Source: Massilia kyonggiensis
Lineage (GTDB): Bacteria; Pseudomonadota; Gammaproteobacteria; Burkholderiales; Burkholderiaceae_D
DNA: 64,000 bases
Assembly: GCF_024756235.1 (NCBI RefSeq)
Contig: NZ_JANUGY010000001.1
Span: 558,001-622,000 of the forward strand
Direction: 5' to 3'
Both the position numbers and the translations under genes were made by a program. Position 1 is the first letter of the stretch. Each line of letters starts with the position of its first letter. This document shows positions 17,629 to 25,475 of this stretch, piece by piece. The notes under the pieces are model-generated. The model saw nothing but the letters and a program-made list of their open reading frames with translations. It searched no databases and was not told where the DNA came from.

Positions 17629-18110
17629 AGCTGCGCCGCCTACTGATGCTGCTGTGCGCATGCGTGTGCATCCACGCATCCGCGCACCGCTTCCACGCCG
17701 GCATCACCGACATCAGCTTCAACGAGCGCACGGGCAGCACGGAAGTCGTGCACACGTACATGGCGCACGATATCGAGGCGCTGCTGACGGCGTTGTACCA
17801 GCGCCAGTTCGACCTGTCCGACCCGGAGGACCAGGCCGTACTGCGCAAGTACGTGGAAAAACAGTTCTGGCTGGCCGACAAGGACGGCCGCCGCCTGCCC
17901 TTGAACTGGGTCGGTGTGACGGTCGACACGGACAGCGTCGTCGTGTTCCAGGAAGCCGTGCGCACGCCGGTGGTAAAAGTCGAGACGATCCACGACGCCG
18001 TGCTGAGCGACTTCCTGCCCGACCAGCAGAACACCGTGAACCTGACGGCGAACGGCAGCCTGCGCACGTTCGGCTTCACGAGCAGCCGCACCGAACTCCC
18101 CGTCCGCTGA
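17625..18110 (+). CDS. DUF6702-like small periplasmic protein
   Basis: The 161-residue product has a signal peptide ending at about residue 20 ('CVCIHASA') and a mature start 'HRFHAGITDISFNERTGS'. That His-rich opening followed by predicted beta strands resembles DUF6702 proteins, which in other phyla also sit beside secreted M1 peptidases. The start overlaps the M1 stop by 4 bp, and its own stop overlaps the TonB receptor's start (TGATG). It probably works in the periplasm with these neighbours; the two early histidines could bind metal, but this is a guess. Confidence 0.65.
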   Translation: MKLRRLLMLLCACVCIHASAHRFHAGITDISFNERTGSTEVVHTYMAHDIEALLTALYQRQFDLSDPEDQAVLRKYVEKQFWLADKDGRRLPLNWVGVTVDTDSVVVFQEAVRTPVVKVETIHDAVLSDFLPDQQNTVNLTANGSLRTFGFTSSRTELPVR

Positions 18111-20095
18111 TGCGCAAGATCGCCCTGCTGCTCGCCGCCTTCGTTCCCGCCTGCGCGTGGGCGGACGACCCCGTGATCCAGCGCGTGCTCGTCGAAGGCG
18201 CGCGCACGAGCCAGCTGGGCATCGCGGACGCCGCCAGTGCGGGCACCGTCAACCAGAAGGAACTGGCGATGCGCACCGTGTACCGCCCCGGCGAATTGCT
18301 GGAAGCGGCACCGGGCCTGATCGTCAGCCAGCACAGCGGCGAAGGCAAGGCGAACCAGTTCTTCCTGCGCGGCTTCAACCTGGACCACGGCACCGACCTG
18401 GCCACGTACCTGGACGACATGCCCGTCAACCAGCGCAGCCATGCGCACGGCCAGGGCTGGACGGACCTGAACTTCCTGATTCCCGAACTGACGGCGCGCC
18501 TCGACTACAGGAAGGGCCCGTACTCGGCGCGCGAAGGCGATTTCGCGTCGGCGGGCAGCGCGGCGATCACCTATGCGAACCGCCTCGCGCGCAACGTGGC
18601 CACCGCGAGCATCGGCCAGGACGGCTATGCACGCACGGCGCTGGCCGCATCGAAGGAGACCGAAGACGGCGTGCTGACGTATGCGCTGGAAGCCCTGCAC
18701 AACGACGGCCCGTACAGGCACCCGGACGATTACCAGAAACTGAACGGCGTGCTGCGCTACAGCCGCGGCTATGCGAACAACGGCTGGAGCGTGACGGCGA
18801 TGGCGTACCGGGGCCGCTGGAATGCGACGGACCAGATTCCCGAGCGCGCCGTGGCCGCCGGCCTGCTCGACCGCTTCGACGCTGTCGATACGACCGACGG
18901 CGGGGAAGCGAAGCGCTTCAGCCTCTCGGGCGTGTGGCGCCGCACGGGCCAGGATTCGGCATCGAAGGTGAGTGCCTACGTCATCCGCAACCAGCTCGAC
19001 CTGTGGTCCAACTTCACGTATTTCATGAATGACCCGGTGAACGGCGACCAGTTCGCCCAGCCGGACCGGCGCGTGACAAGCGGCGTCAATGCCACGCACA
19101 GCTGGCACGTGCACCGGGGCGACACGTCGACGTCGGACATCACTGTCGGCGTGGAAGCGCAGAACGACAACATCTTCAACGGCCTGTATCGCACGGCGGC
19201 ACGGCGCACGCTGTCGGTCACGCGCGCGGACCACATCGTCGAGACGAGCCTGGGTGCCTTCATCGAGAACGCCACGCGCTGGACCCCGTGGCTGCGCTCG
19301 ACGGTGGGCGTGCGCGCGGACGATTACCGCTTCCGCGTGCGCACCGGCGGCGTGGACGGCAGCGACTCGCTGGCCAGCCCGTCCGCGAACGTCGTGTTCG
19401 GCCCGTGGCGCCAGACCGAGTTCTACGTCAACTATGGCGAGGGCTTCCACAGCAACGATGCGCGCGGGACGCTCACGGCGGCTGGCCTCGTGCGCTCGCG
19501 CGGCATGGAGCTGGGCCTGCGCACCGAAGCGATCCCGAAAATGCAGACGGTCATCTCGCTGTATCGCCTGGACTTCGATTCCGAACTGACCTACGTCGGT
19601 GACGAAGGGACAACCGAGGCCGGCCCGCCCAGCCGCCGGATCGGCATCGAATTCTCGAATTACTATAAACCGTATAAATGGTTGTCCATCGACTTCGACG
19701 CCGCTTACGCGCATGCGCGCTCGCGCGGCGTCGCGCCCGGGCAGGACCGCATCCCGGAGGCGATCGAGGGCGTCGCCCAGCTCGCGCTGACGGTGAGCCA
19801 GCTGGGGCCGTGGGAAGGCGCGCTGCGCCTGCGGTACTTCGGACCGCGTCCGCTGGTCGAAGATAACAGCGTACGCTCACGCGCCAGCACGACCTTGAAC
19901 GGCCGCCTGGGCTACCGCGTGAACCGCGACCTGCGGCTGGAACTGGAGGGGTTCAATCTCGTGAACCGGCGCGCGTCGGCGATCGATTACTACTATGCCT
20001 CGCAGCTGCGCGGCGAAGCGGCGCCGCGCGAAGACGTGCATTTCCACCCGATCGAGGCGCGTTCGTTCCGGCTGACGCTCGTCAGGAACTGGTAA
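18110..20095 (+). CDS. TonB-dependent outer-membrane receptor
   Basis: Start ATG 18110 overlaps the previous stop; residues 1-20 are a signal peptide (MRKIALLLAAFVPACAWA). 'VIQRVLVEGAR' is a plausible TonB box, followed by a plug domain ('LLEAAPGLIVSQHSGEGKANQFFLRGFNLDHG' pattern, with the typical 'RGFN'). A ~500-residue beta-barrel rich in alternating aromatic strands follows. The last residues, 'SFRLTLVRNW', end in the aromatic expected for BAM insertion. At 661 residues it is a small receptor with no N-terminal signalling extension. Coupling to two secreted M1 peptidases suggests it imports a peptide, a peptide-bound metal, or a similar product; the sequence does not say which. Confidence 0.88.
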   Translation: MRKIALLLAAFVPACAWADDPVIQRVLVEGARTSQLGIADAASAGTVNQKELAMRTVYRPGELLEAAPGLIVSQHSGEGKANQFFLRGFNLDHGTDLATYLDDMPVNQRSHAHGQGWTDLNFLIPELTARLDYRKGPYSAREGDFASAGSAAITYANRLARNVATASIGQDGYARTALAASKETEDGVLTYALEALHNDGPYRHPDDYQKLNGVLRYSRGYANNGWSVTAMAYRGRWNATDQIPERAVAAGLLDRFDAVDTTDGGEAKRFSLSGVWRRTGQDSASKVSAYVIRNQLDLWSNFTYFMNDPVNGDQFAQPDRRVTSGVNATHSWHVHRGDTSTSDITVGVEAQNDNIFNGLYRTAARRTLSVTRADHIVETSLGAFIENATRWTPWLRSTVGVRADDYRFRVRTGGVDGSDSLASPSANVVFGPWRQTEFYVNYGEGFHSNDARGTLTAAGLVRSRGMELGLRTEAIPKMQTVISLYRLDFDSELTYVGDEGTTEAGPPSRRIGIEFSNYYKPYKWLSIDFDAAYAHARSRGVAPGQDRIPEAIEGVAQLALTVSQLGPWEGALRLRYFGPRPLVEDNSVRSRASTTLNGRLGYRVNRDLRLELEGFNLVNRRASAIDYYYASQLRGEAAPREDVHFHPIEARSFRLTLVRNW

Positions 20096-20136
20096 AGGCC
20101 GGCACGGCCGCACCCAAAAAGTGCTAGGCTACCGGG

Positions 20137-20889
20137 ATGACAACACCGCAACCACCTTATACCGACCCGGCCCGCATCGTCGATGCGCTGCGCGGCGACG
20201 GCTATGCGCTGCTGCGCCCGGCCGACGTGGCGCAACTGGCCGGCTGTCCGCTCGACGAGCTGAAGGCGCTGGCGCCGAGCTGGGAACGCCTGGAACTCGA
20301 CAACTACCTTAAGGACGGCGGCCGCTATCGCCGGCGCCGCCATTCCTGCTTCATCGACAGCGGCGACCATCTCGTGCAAAGCCCGCACCGCGCGCACTGG
20401 CAGCCGGTCGAGTACAACGCCCTGCACGGCGGCATGCACCGCCTGTTCGTGCCCATCGAGCCGTCCACCGTCGAGCAACCGGCCTGGACGAAGCTGCTGC
20501 GCGCGCTGGGCGCCGTGTGCTCGCAGGTGAAAGGCCCGCAGACCTGGTATGTCGAGGCGCACCAGTTCCGCATCGACACCGCCGACGGCATCGGCCGTCC
20601 CACGCCGGAAGGCGCGCACCGCGACGGCGTCGATTTCGTCGCCGTCATCCTGATCGGGCGCGAGAACATCAAGGGTGGCGAGACCCGCGTATTCGAGGCC
20701 AACGGCCCGAAAGGCCAGCGCTTCACGATGACGGAACCGTGGACCCTGCTGCTGCTGGACGACGCGGCCGTGATCCACGAATCGACGCCGATCCAACCGG
20801 TCGGCGACAACAGCCATCGCGACACGCTCGTGCTGACCTGGCGCGCCGGCGCCTTCCAGGGCGACGACGCCGAGACGACCGGCGCCTGA
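20137..20889 (+). CDS. 2OG-Fe dioxygenase family protein (2OG-Fe_Oxy_2 type)
   Basis: The 250-residue protein has a readable iron facial triad, H161-x-D163 ('GAHRDGVDFV') and H214 ('AAVIHEST'), with R228 ('SHRDTL') as the 2-oxoglutarate ligand. This pattern and length match the family that contains free L-isoleucine and related amino-acid hydroxylases. The substrate could therefore be a free amino acid, but the family is broad. It has no signal peptide. It starts 41 bp after the TonB receptor gene on the same strand, so read-through from that operon is possible. Confidence 0.75.
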   Translation: MTTPQPPYTDPARIVDALRGDGYALLRPADVAQLAGCPLDELKALAPSWERLELDNYLKDGGRYRRRRHSCFIDSGDHLVQSPHRAHWQPVEYNALHGGMHRLFVPIEPSTVEQPAWTKLLRALGAVCSQVKGPQTWYVEAHQFRIDTADGIGRPTPEGAHRDGVDFVAVILIGRENIKGGETRVFEANGPKGQRFTMTEPWTLLLLDDAAVIHESTPIQPVGDNSHRDTLVLTWRAGAFQGDDAETTGA

Positions 20890-20995
20890 GACTTCCCCTC
20901 GCGCGGCCGTTCGCGCTGCGCTTTCCCGACCGAACATTGAAAGGCATGCGCACATCGCATGCGTCCAAAAATGTTAGCGTCGAACAAGTTCTGGT

Positions 20996-21028
20996 AAAAA
21001 AAAAGCCCGCGACCTTGCGGTGCGGGCT
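20996..21028 (-). terminator. Strong intrinsic terminator for the DUF1800-DUF1501 operon
   Basis: Read on the minus strand, AGCCCGC-ACC-GCAA-GGT-C-GCGGGCT forms a stem with one bulge and is followed by nine T residues. It lies 117 bp beyond the DUF1501 stop. No minus-strand gene ends nearer, so it should end that transcript and also face the dioxygenase gene arriving from the other side. Confidence 0.75.
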
Positions 21029-21118
21029 GAATCCAGGTTTTCGGAGAAAAACTGGAGGAGACAGGTACAACTATATTCCTAATTTTTGTGCACCGCAATA
21101 CGGTAGAACTACTATATG

Positions 21119-21143
21119 TAGAGGGCGACCTCTAGAGTAGAGG
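21119..21143. repeat. Three-arm inverted repeat after the DUF1501 gene
   Basis: TAGAGG (21119-21124), CCTCTA (21129-21134) and TAGAGG (21138-21143) can form two mutually exclusive 6-bp hairpins, the first with a GCGA loop. The arrangement abuts the DUF1501 stop codon. It could be a 3'-UTR switch or a protein site; the purpose is unknown. Confidence 0.5.
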
Positions 21144-21144
21144 C

Positions 21145-22371
21145 TTATGCAACGACGATACGGAATCCAGCACGTTTTTGCGGCATTGCGGGAAAGACCT
21201 GTTCCAGACGCTTGTCGCCTAACATTAAATGTTCTTCAGATATTTGCGCTAACACCGAACGAAAGTCGGTCGTGACCGGCAAATCGCGCCCCTCGTTCAG
21301 TTTCGCGTCGCCGACGCCTTCCCAGTTGCCATAAACCTTACCTCCCCGCACTTTGCCGCCCATGACCCACATCACATTGCCGTGCCCGTGGTCGGTGCCG
21401 CCGTTACCGTTCTCGCGCGCCGTGCGGCCGAATTCCGACATCACGACGACCACCGTGTCGTCGAACAATGGTCCCAACCGGTCGGCAAGCAAGGCCAGGC
21501 CCTGCCCCAGCGGTGCGAGGCGGTTCGCCAGCTGGCCGGAGGCGGCGCCCTGGTTCGCGTGCGTGTCCCAGCCGCCCAGCGCCACGAACGCCAGCTGGAT
21601 CTTGGGATCGTTGCGCATCAGGCCCGCCAGGCGGGCGGCATCGTCGGGAAAGCCGTTCGGCAGCGGGGCGCCGCGGTCGGCCGCCTGCATCTCGCGGCTT
21701 TCCAAAGCATCCATGACTTCGCGGTGCGCCGCGCGCCCGTCCGCATACGCGCGCCCGAAGCGCGGGTGGTTCGCATACAGTTCGTCGAACGCGGCCTTGA
21801 CGGCCGGCCGGTCGAGCAGGTCCGCCCGTGCGGCGGCGGCGACGTTCGGCAGGTTCACGGCTGCGGCCCGGCCCGAGAGGATGCGCGGCAGCACGGGGCC
21901 GATGCCCAGCAGCCGGCTCGGCGACTGCGGGCCGGGCAGCGCCGCGACGAGGCGGTTCATCCAGCCGTCCGGCGTGCTCTTGCGGCCCGGTGTCGCGGAT
22001 TCCATGTAGTCCTGTGCGTCGAAGTGGGAACGCGTCGCGTCCGGTGAACCGCTGGCGTGCACGAACGCGAGCTTGCGCGCGGCCCACAGCGGCTGCAGGC
22101 TGGCCAGCGCCGGGTGCAGGCCGAAATAGCCGTCCAGGTCCAGCGCCCCGCCCTCCATGCCCGGCGCCGCAAGGCCGATCGTCGGGCGCAGGCGCAGGTA
22201 GTTCTCGTCGCCGACCGGGGCCACGACGTTCAGGCCGTCGACGGCGCCGCGCAGCATCACGACGATGAGTTTCCGGCCGGTCGCCGCCGGTGCGCTCACG
22301 GCCCAGGCGCCGCGGCCGACGGGCAGCAGGATGCCGGCGCCCACTGCGTTGAGAAAGTCCCTGCGTCGCAT
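21145..22371 (-). CDS. DUF1501 family secreted protein (Tat substrate)
   Basis: The 408-residue product begins with a Tat-type signal (MRRRDFLNAVGAGILLPVG), the twin arginines being within 'RRRDF'. The mature sequence shows DUF1501 features related to the alkaline-phosphatase/sulfatase fold: 'LIVVMLRGAVDGLNVVAP' at the start, 'FVHASGSPDATRSHFDAQDYME', 'ALGGWDTHANQG' and 'VMSEFGRTARENGNGGTDHG'. The His/Asp pairs in the last two motifs are candidate metal ligands. DUF1501 and DUF1800 genes are found together in many bacteria, with unresolved function. The gene lies 16 bp after the DUF1800 gene. Confidence 0.85.
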   Translation of the reverse strand: MRRRDFLNAVGAGILLPVGRGAWAVSAPAATGRKLIVVMLRGAVDGLNVVAPVGDENYLRLRPTIGLAAPGMEGGALDLDGYFGLHPALASLQPLWAARKLAFVHASGSPDATRSHFDAQDYMESATPGRKSTPDGWMNRLVAALPGPQSPSRLLGIGPVLPRILSGRAAAVNLPNVAAAARADLLDRPAVKAAFDELYANHPRFGRAYADGRAAHREVMDALESREMQAADRGAPLPNGFPDDAARLAGLMRNDPKIQLAFVALGGWDTHANQGAASGQLANRLAPLGQGLALLADRLGPLFDDTVVVVMSEFGRTARENGNGGTDHGHGNVMWVMGGKVRGGKVYGNWEGVGDAKLNEGRDLPVTTDFRSVLAQISEEHLMLGDKRLEQVFPAMPQKRAGFRIVVA

Positions 22372-22387
22372 GGGTCCTCCGATGAAA

Positions 22388-23827
22388 TCAGCGCTGCATG
22401 AAATCGGGACTGCCGAGCAGCATGGCGGCCCGCAGTTTGTCCGGATTGCGCTGGACGATACCCAAGGTGCGCGGCGAGACCGATCCGGCCAGCGTCGCCT
22501 GCAGCTGCACCGGATCGACGGGCGCCGCCAGCGCGGCGGCGAAGGCGATGCGCCGCGTCAGCGCGTCCGGGTTCAGCCACGCGTCCTGCGTGTTCTTGTA
22601 CCCGTCCGGCGTCTGGCAGCCGTACAGCGGCATGCCCAACTGGTTCATCGTATTCACCATCGGCCCGACATTCGTCACCGGGACGCCGCTCGCCCGCACC
22701 GCCGACACCACGTACTGGTACGGCGTCTTGAACTTCGCGCCGACGCTCCCCGCGTCCATGAACTCGCGGCTCGCGAACAGCGTCGCCAGCACGGCGCGGA
22801 TGTCGCCCCCGGACTCCCGCCACGTGGCCGCCATGCGGTCGACGAGGGCCCGCGGCGGATCGTCGCTGACGAAGTACTGCGCCAGCTCGCGGCTCACGTG
22901 GCGCGCCGTGGCCGGGTGCATGGCCAGCACGTCCAGCGCATACTCGCCTTCCTGCTGGCCGGCCGGCGCGATCTCGCGGCCCAGCCACGTCTTGGTGCCG
23001 GCATCGTGGCGGCCGGCGTCGAAGCGGAACGTCTCGCCCGTGCGCGCGAGGCGCTTCTGGTCGAACGTCCACCCGGTCAGCATGCGCGCCAGCTCCGTCA
23101 CGTCGCGCTGCGTGTAGCCGCCGTCCGCGCCCAGCGTGTGCAGCTCCATCAGCTCGCGCGCATAGTTCTCGTTCAGGCCGCGCGCCTTGCCCTTCGCGTC
23201 CGGGCGCGGCGCCGACGACACGACGTTATCGAGGTAGAACAGCATCGCCGGATGCTTCGCCGTCGCACCCAGCAGCGCGCGGAAGGAACCCAGCGCGTAC
23301 GGGCGGATCGCGTCGCGTTCGTAGCTCGTCACCAGCGCGCGGTCGATGCCCTTGCCGGCGAAGACGTTGAAATGGTTGTACCAGAAGTCGACCATCACCT
23401 CTTCAAGCTGGCGCGGGCTCCCGACGGCGCGCAGCAAGCGGGCTTCCGCGGCCTGGCGCGCCACGCGCGTCTCCGCCTCGCGCCTGCGCTGCCTGGCGCC
23501 CTCGTCGTCCATCCGCACGTCGCGCCGCAGTTCCAGGAATTCGGCCAGCGATTCGCCCGCGCTGCGGTTGACGGTATCCAGTGCGGCCAGGCGCGCGCCC
23601 AGGTCGGGCGGCAGCGGGATCGTCTCCGGGTGCAGCTGCCGGTCGATCCAGCGCTGCACGCCCATGCTCGTCACGCGCTCGACGTCGCCGGGACGCGGGC
23701 CGTATGCAAGGCGGTTCAGCACGTGCAGCGCCTGCGCGTCGGCATCGGCCGCCGATGCGGCGCCCGCCGCCGTCAGGACGGCGGCCAGCAGGGCAAGCGA
23801 TGCGCGATGGATGATGTTGAGCTTCAT
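22388..23827 (-). CDS. DUF1800 family secreted protein
   Basis: I use the ATG at 23827 because 'MKLNIIHRASLALLAAVLTA...' is a clean signal peptide; an ATG 12 bp upstream (23839) is also possible and neither has a clear ribosome site. The 479-residue protein carries DUF1800 landmarks: 'HVLNRLAYGPRPGDVERV' near the mature start, 'MVDFWYNHFNVF', 'NENYARELMELHTLG' and 'LTGWTF'. The family is almost always encoded next to DUF1501, as here, and both are exported. A joint role in periplasmic or surface processing is inferred only from co-occurrence. Confidence 0.85.
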   Translation of the reverse strand: MKLNIIHRASLALLAAVLTAAGAASAADADAQALHVLNRLAYGPRPGDVERVTSMGVQRWIDRQLHPETIPLPPDLGARLAALDTVNRSAGESLAEFLELRRDVRMDDEGARQRRREAETRVARQAAEARLLRAVGSPRQLEEVMVDFWYNHFNVFAGKGIDRALVTSYERDAIRPYALGSFRALLGATAKHPAMLFYLDNVVSSAPRPDAKGKARGLNENYARELMELHTLGADGGYTQRDVTELARMLTGWTFDQKRLARTGETFRFDAGRHDAGTKTWLGREIAPAGQQEGEYALDVLAMHPATARHVSRELAQYFVSDDPPRALVDRMAATWRESGGDIRAVLATLFASREFMDAGSVGAKFKTPYQYVVSAVRASGVPVTNVGPMVNTMNQLGMPLYGCQTPDGYKNTQDAWLNPDALTRRIAFAAALAAPVDPVQLQATLAGSVSPRTLGIVQRNPDKLRAAMLLGSPDFMQR

Positions 23828-23984
23828 GTCGGCAGCCATTTAACCGTGAATGGATGAGCGGGAATATCGACGCGACGTTTCAGTGGTAAGGATTTGTAAC
23901 GGAACATGGCCGCCCCGTACGTACGAAACAGGCGTCCTCGAGAGTGCTTTGTTACACTGTCGTAGTTTGACTTCCGGTTCCGCC

Positions 23985-24335
23985 ATGTCCTGGATCTTCC
24001 TGAAATACCTGATCACCGCCGCCGTCGTCGTCCTGGTGTCGGAAGCGGCCGCGCGCTCCGACCGTCTCGGGGGCCTGGTCGCATCGCTGCCGCTCGTGAC
24101 CGTGCTGACCCTGATCTGGCTGCACGTCGAGCGCCAGCCGCAGGAAAAGATCGCCAACCACGCGTGGTACACGCTGTGGTACGTGGTGCCGACACTCCCC
24201 ATGTTCGCCGCCTTTCCGTGGCTGCTGGCGCGCTTCGGTTTCTGGCCGGCGCTGGGTGCCGGGATCGCGATCACGGTGGCCAGCATACTCCTGTTCGCCC
24301 TCCTGCTGAAACGCTTCGGCATCCATCTACTGTGA
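23985..24335 (+). CDS. DUF3147-family membrane protein
   Basis: A 116-residue protein with four hydrophobic segments and almost no soluble part ('MSWIFLKYLITAAVVVLVSE', 'LGGLVASLPLVTVLTLIWL'). The middle motif 'ARSDRLGGLVASLPL' is typical of DUF3147. Function is unknown. The stop lies 5 bp before the start chosen for the RND adaptor gene, so it is the first gene of the efflux operon and may be an accessory or simply share its regulation. Confidence 0.75.
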   Translation: MSWIFLKYLITAAVVVLVSEAAARSDRLGGLVASLPLVTVLTLIWLHVERQPQEKIANHAWYTLWYVVPTLPMFAAFPWLLARFGFWPALGAGIAITVASILLFALLLKRFGIHLL

Positions 24336-24340
24336 ACGCC

Positions 24341-25465
24341 ATGATTCCCCAACCTCTACGCCGCCTGTCCCTCGCCGTATCCGCCGCCGTCATCGTGGCC
24401 GGCACCGTGGGCGTCCTCGTCTCCAGCAATGCCGCCGACGACAAGAAGGCGGCCGCCCCGCGTCCCGCGCTGACCGTCACGACGGCGAAGCCCGAGCAAT
24501 CGCGCCTGCCGCTCAGCCTTGCCGCCAACGGCAACGTCGCGGCATGGCAGGAAGCCGTGATCGGCAGCGAGTCGAACGGTCTCCGTTTGCAGGACGTGAA
24601 GGTCAACGTGGGCGACGTCGTCAAAAAGGGCGAGGTGCTTGCCGTGTTCGACGCCGCGCCCGTCGAAGCGGACCTCGCGCAGGCGCGAGCCGCCGTCCAG
24701 GAAGCGGAAGCGAATGCCGCGGCCGCCGGCGCCGATGCGAAGCGGGCGCGCGCCCTGCAAAGCTCGGGCGCGCTCAGCGAGCAGCAGATCACGCAATACA
24801 TCACGGCCGAGCGCACGGCCGCTGCGCGCGTGGCGTCCGCCAAGGCGACGCTGGCCCAGCAGCAGCTGCGCCTGAAGCACACGAAGATCGTGGCGCCGGA
24901 CGCCGGCCTGATTTCCGCGCGCAGCGCCACCGTGGGCGCCGTCGCCGGCGTGGGCACGGAGATGTTCCGCATGATCCGCCAGGGCCGCCTGGAATGGCGC
25001 GCCGAGGTGACGGCCGCCGAGCTCCCGCGCATCAGGCCGGGCCAGAAAGCCGTCGTGCGGACGGCCGGCGGCAGCGGCGTGCAGGGCCGCGTGCGCACGG
25101 TCGCGCCGACCGTCGATGCGCAGAGCCGCGTCGCCCTCGTCTATGTCGACCTGCCGCCGGCGCTGTCGGCCGATGCGCCGCTGAAGGCCGGCATGTTCGC
25201 CAGCGGCCAGTTCGCGCTGGGCGAGTCGGCCGCGCTGACGGTGCCGCAGCAGGCCGTCGCCGTGCGCGACGGCTTCGCGTACGTGTTCCGCCTCAATGCG
25301 GACGGCCGCGTGAGCCAGTTGAAGGTCACGACGGGCCGCCGCCTCGGCGACCGCGTCGAAGTGACGGGCGGACTCGCGCCGGACGCGCTGGTCGTCACGA
25401 GCGGCGCCGGCTTCCTCAACGACGGCGATCTGGTACGCAATGTGCCGGCGCTGGCCGCGCGCTGA
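24341..25465 (+). CDS. RND efflux periplasmic adaptor (membrane fusion protein)
   Basis: The 374-residue product has an N-terminal membrane or signal segment, then a lipoyl half-motif ('GNVAAWQEAVIGSESNG', 'VNVGDVVKKGEVLAVFD'). A helical hairpin of Ala/Glu/Arg-rich sequence and the second lipoyl half ('IVAPDAGLISARSATVGAV') follow. Such adaptors link an inner-membrane RND pump to an outer-membrane channel. The permease gene follows 10 bp downstream. No TolC-like gene is in the operon, so an outer-membrane factor must be supplied from elsewhere. Confidence 0.88.
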   Translation: MIPQPLRRLSLAVSAAVIVAGTVGVLVSSNAADDKKAAAPRPALTVTTAKPEQSRLPLSLAANGNVAAWQEAVIGSESNGLRLQDVKVNVGDVVKKGEVLAVFDAAPVEADLAQARAAVQEAEANAAAAGADAKRARALQSSGALSEQQITQYITAERTAAARVASAKATLAQQQLRLKHTKIVAPDAGLISARSATVGAVAGVGTEMFRMIRQGRLEWRAEVTAAELPRIRPGQKAVVRTAGGSGVQGRVRTVAPTVDAQSRVALVYVDLPPALSADAPLKAGMFASGQFALGESAALTVPQQAVAVRDGFAYVFRLNADGRVSQLKVTTGRRLGDRVEVTGGLAPDALVVTSGAGFLNDGDLVRNVPALAAR

Positions 25466-25475
25466 GGACAGCACG

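Noticed and set aside
12894..17679. Long minus-strand open frames opposite the two M1 genes
   Set aside because: Their similarity to each other only mirrors the duplication of the sense genes, and neither has domains or a plausible ribosome site.
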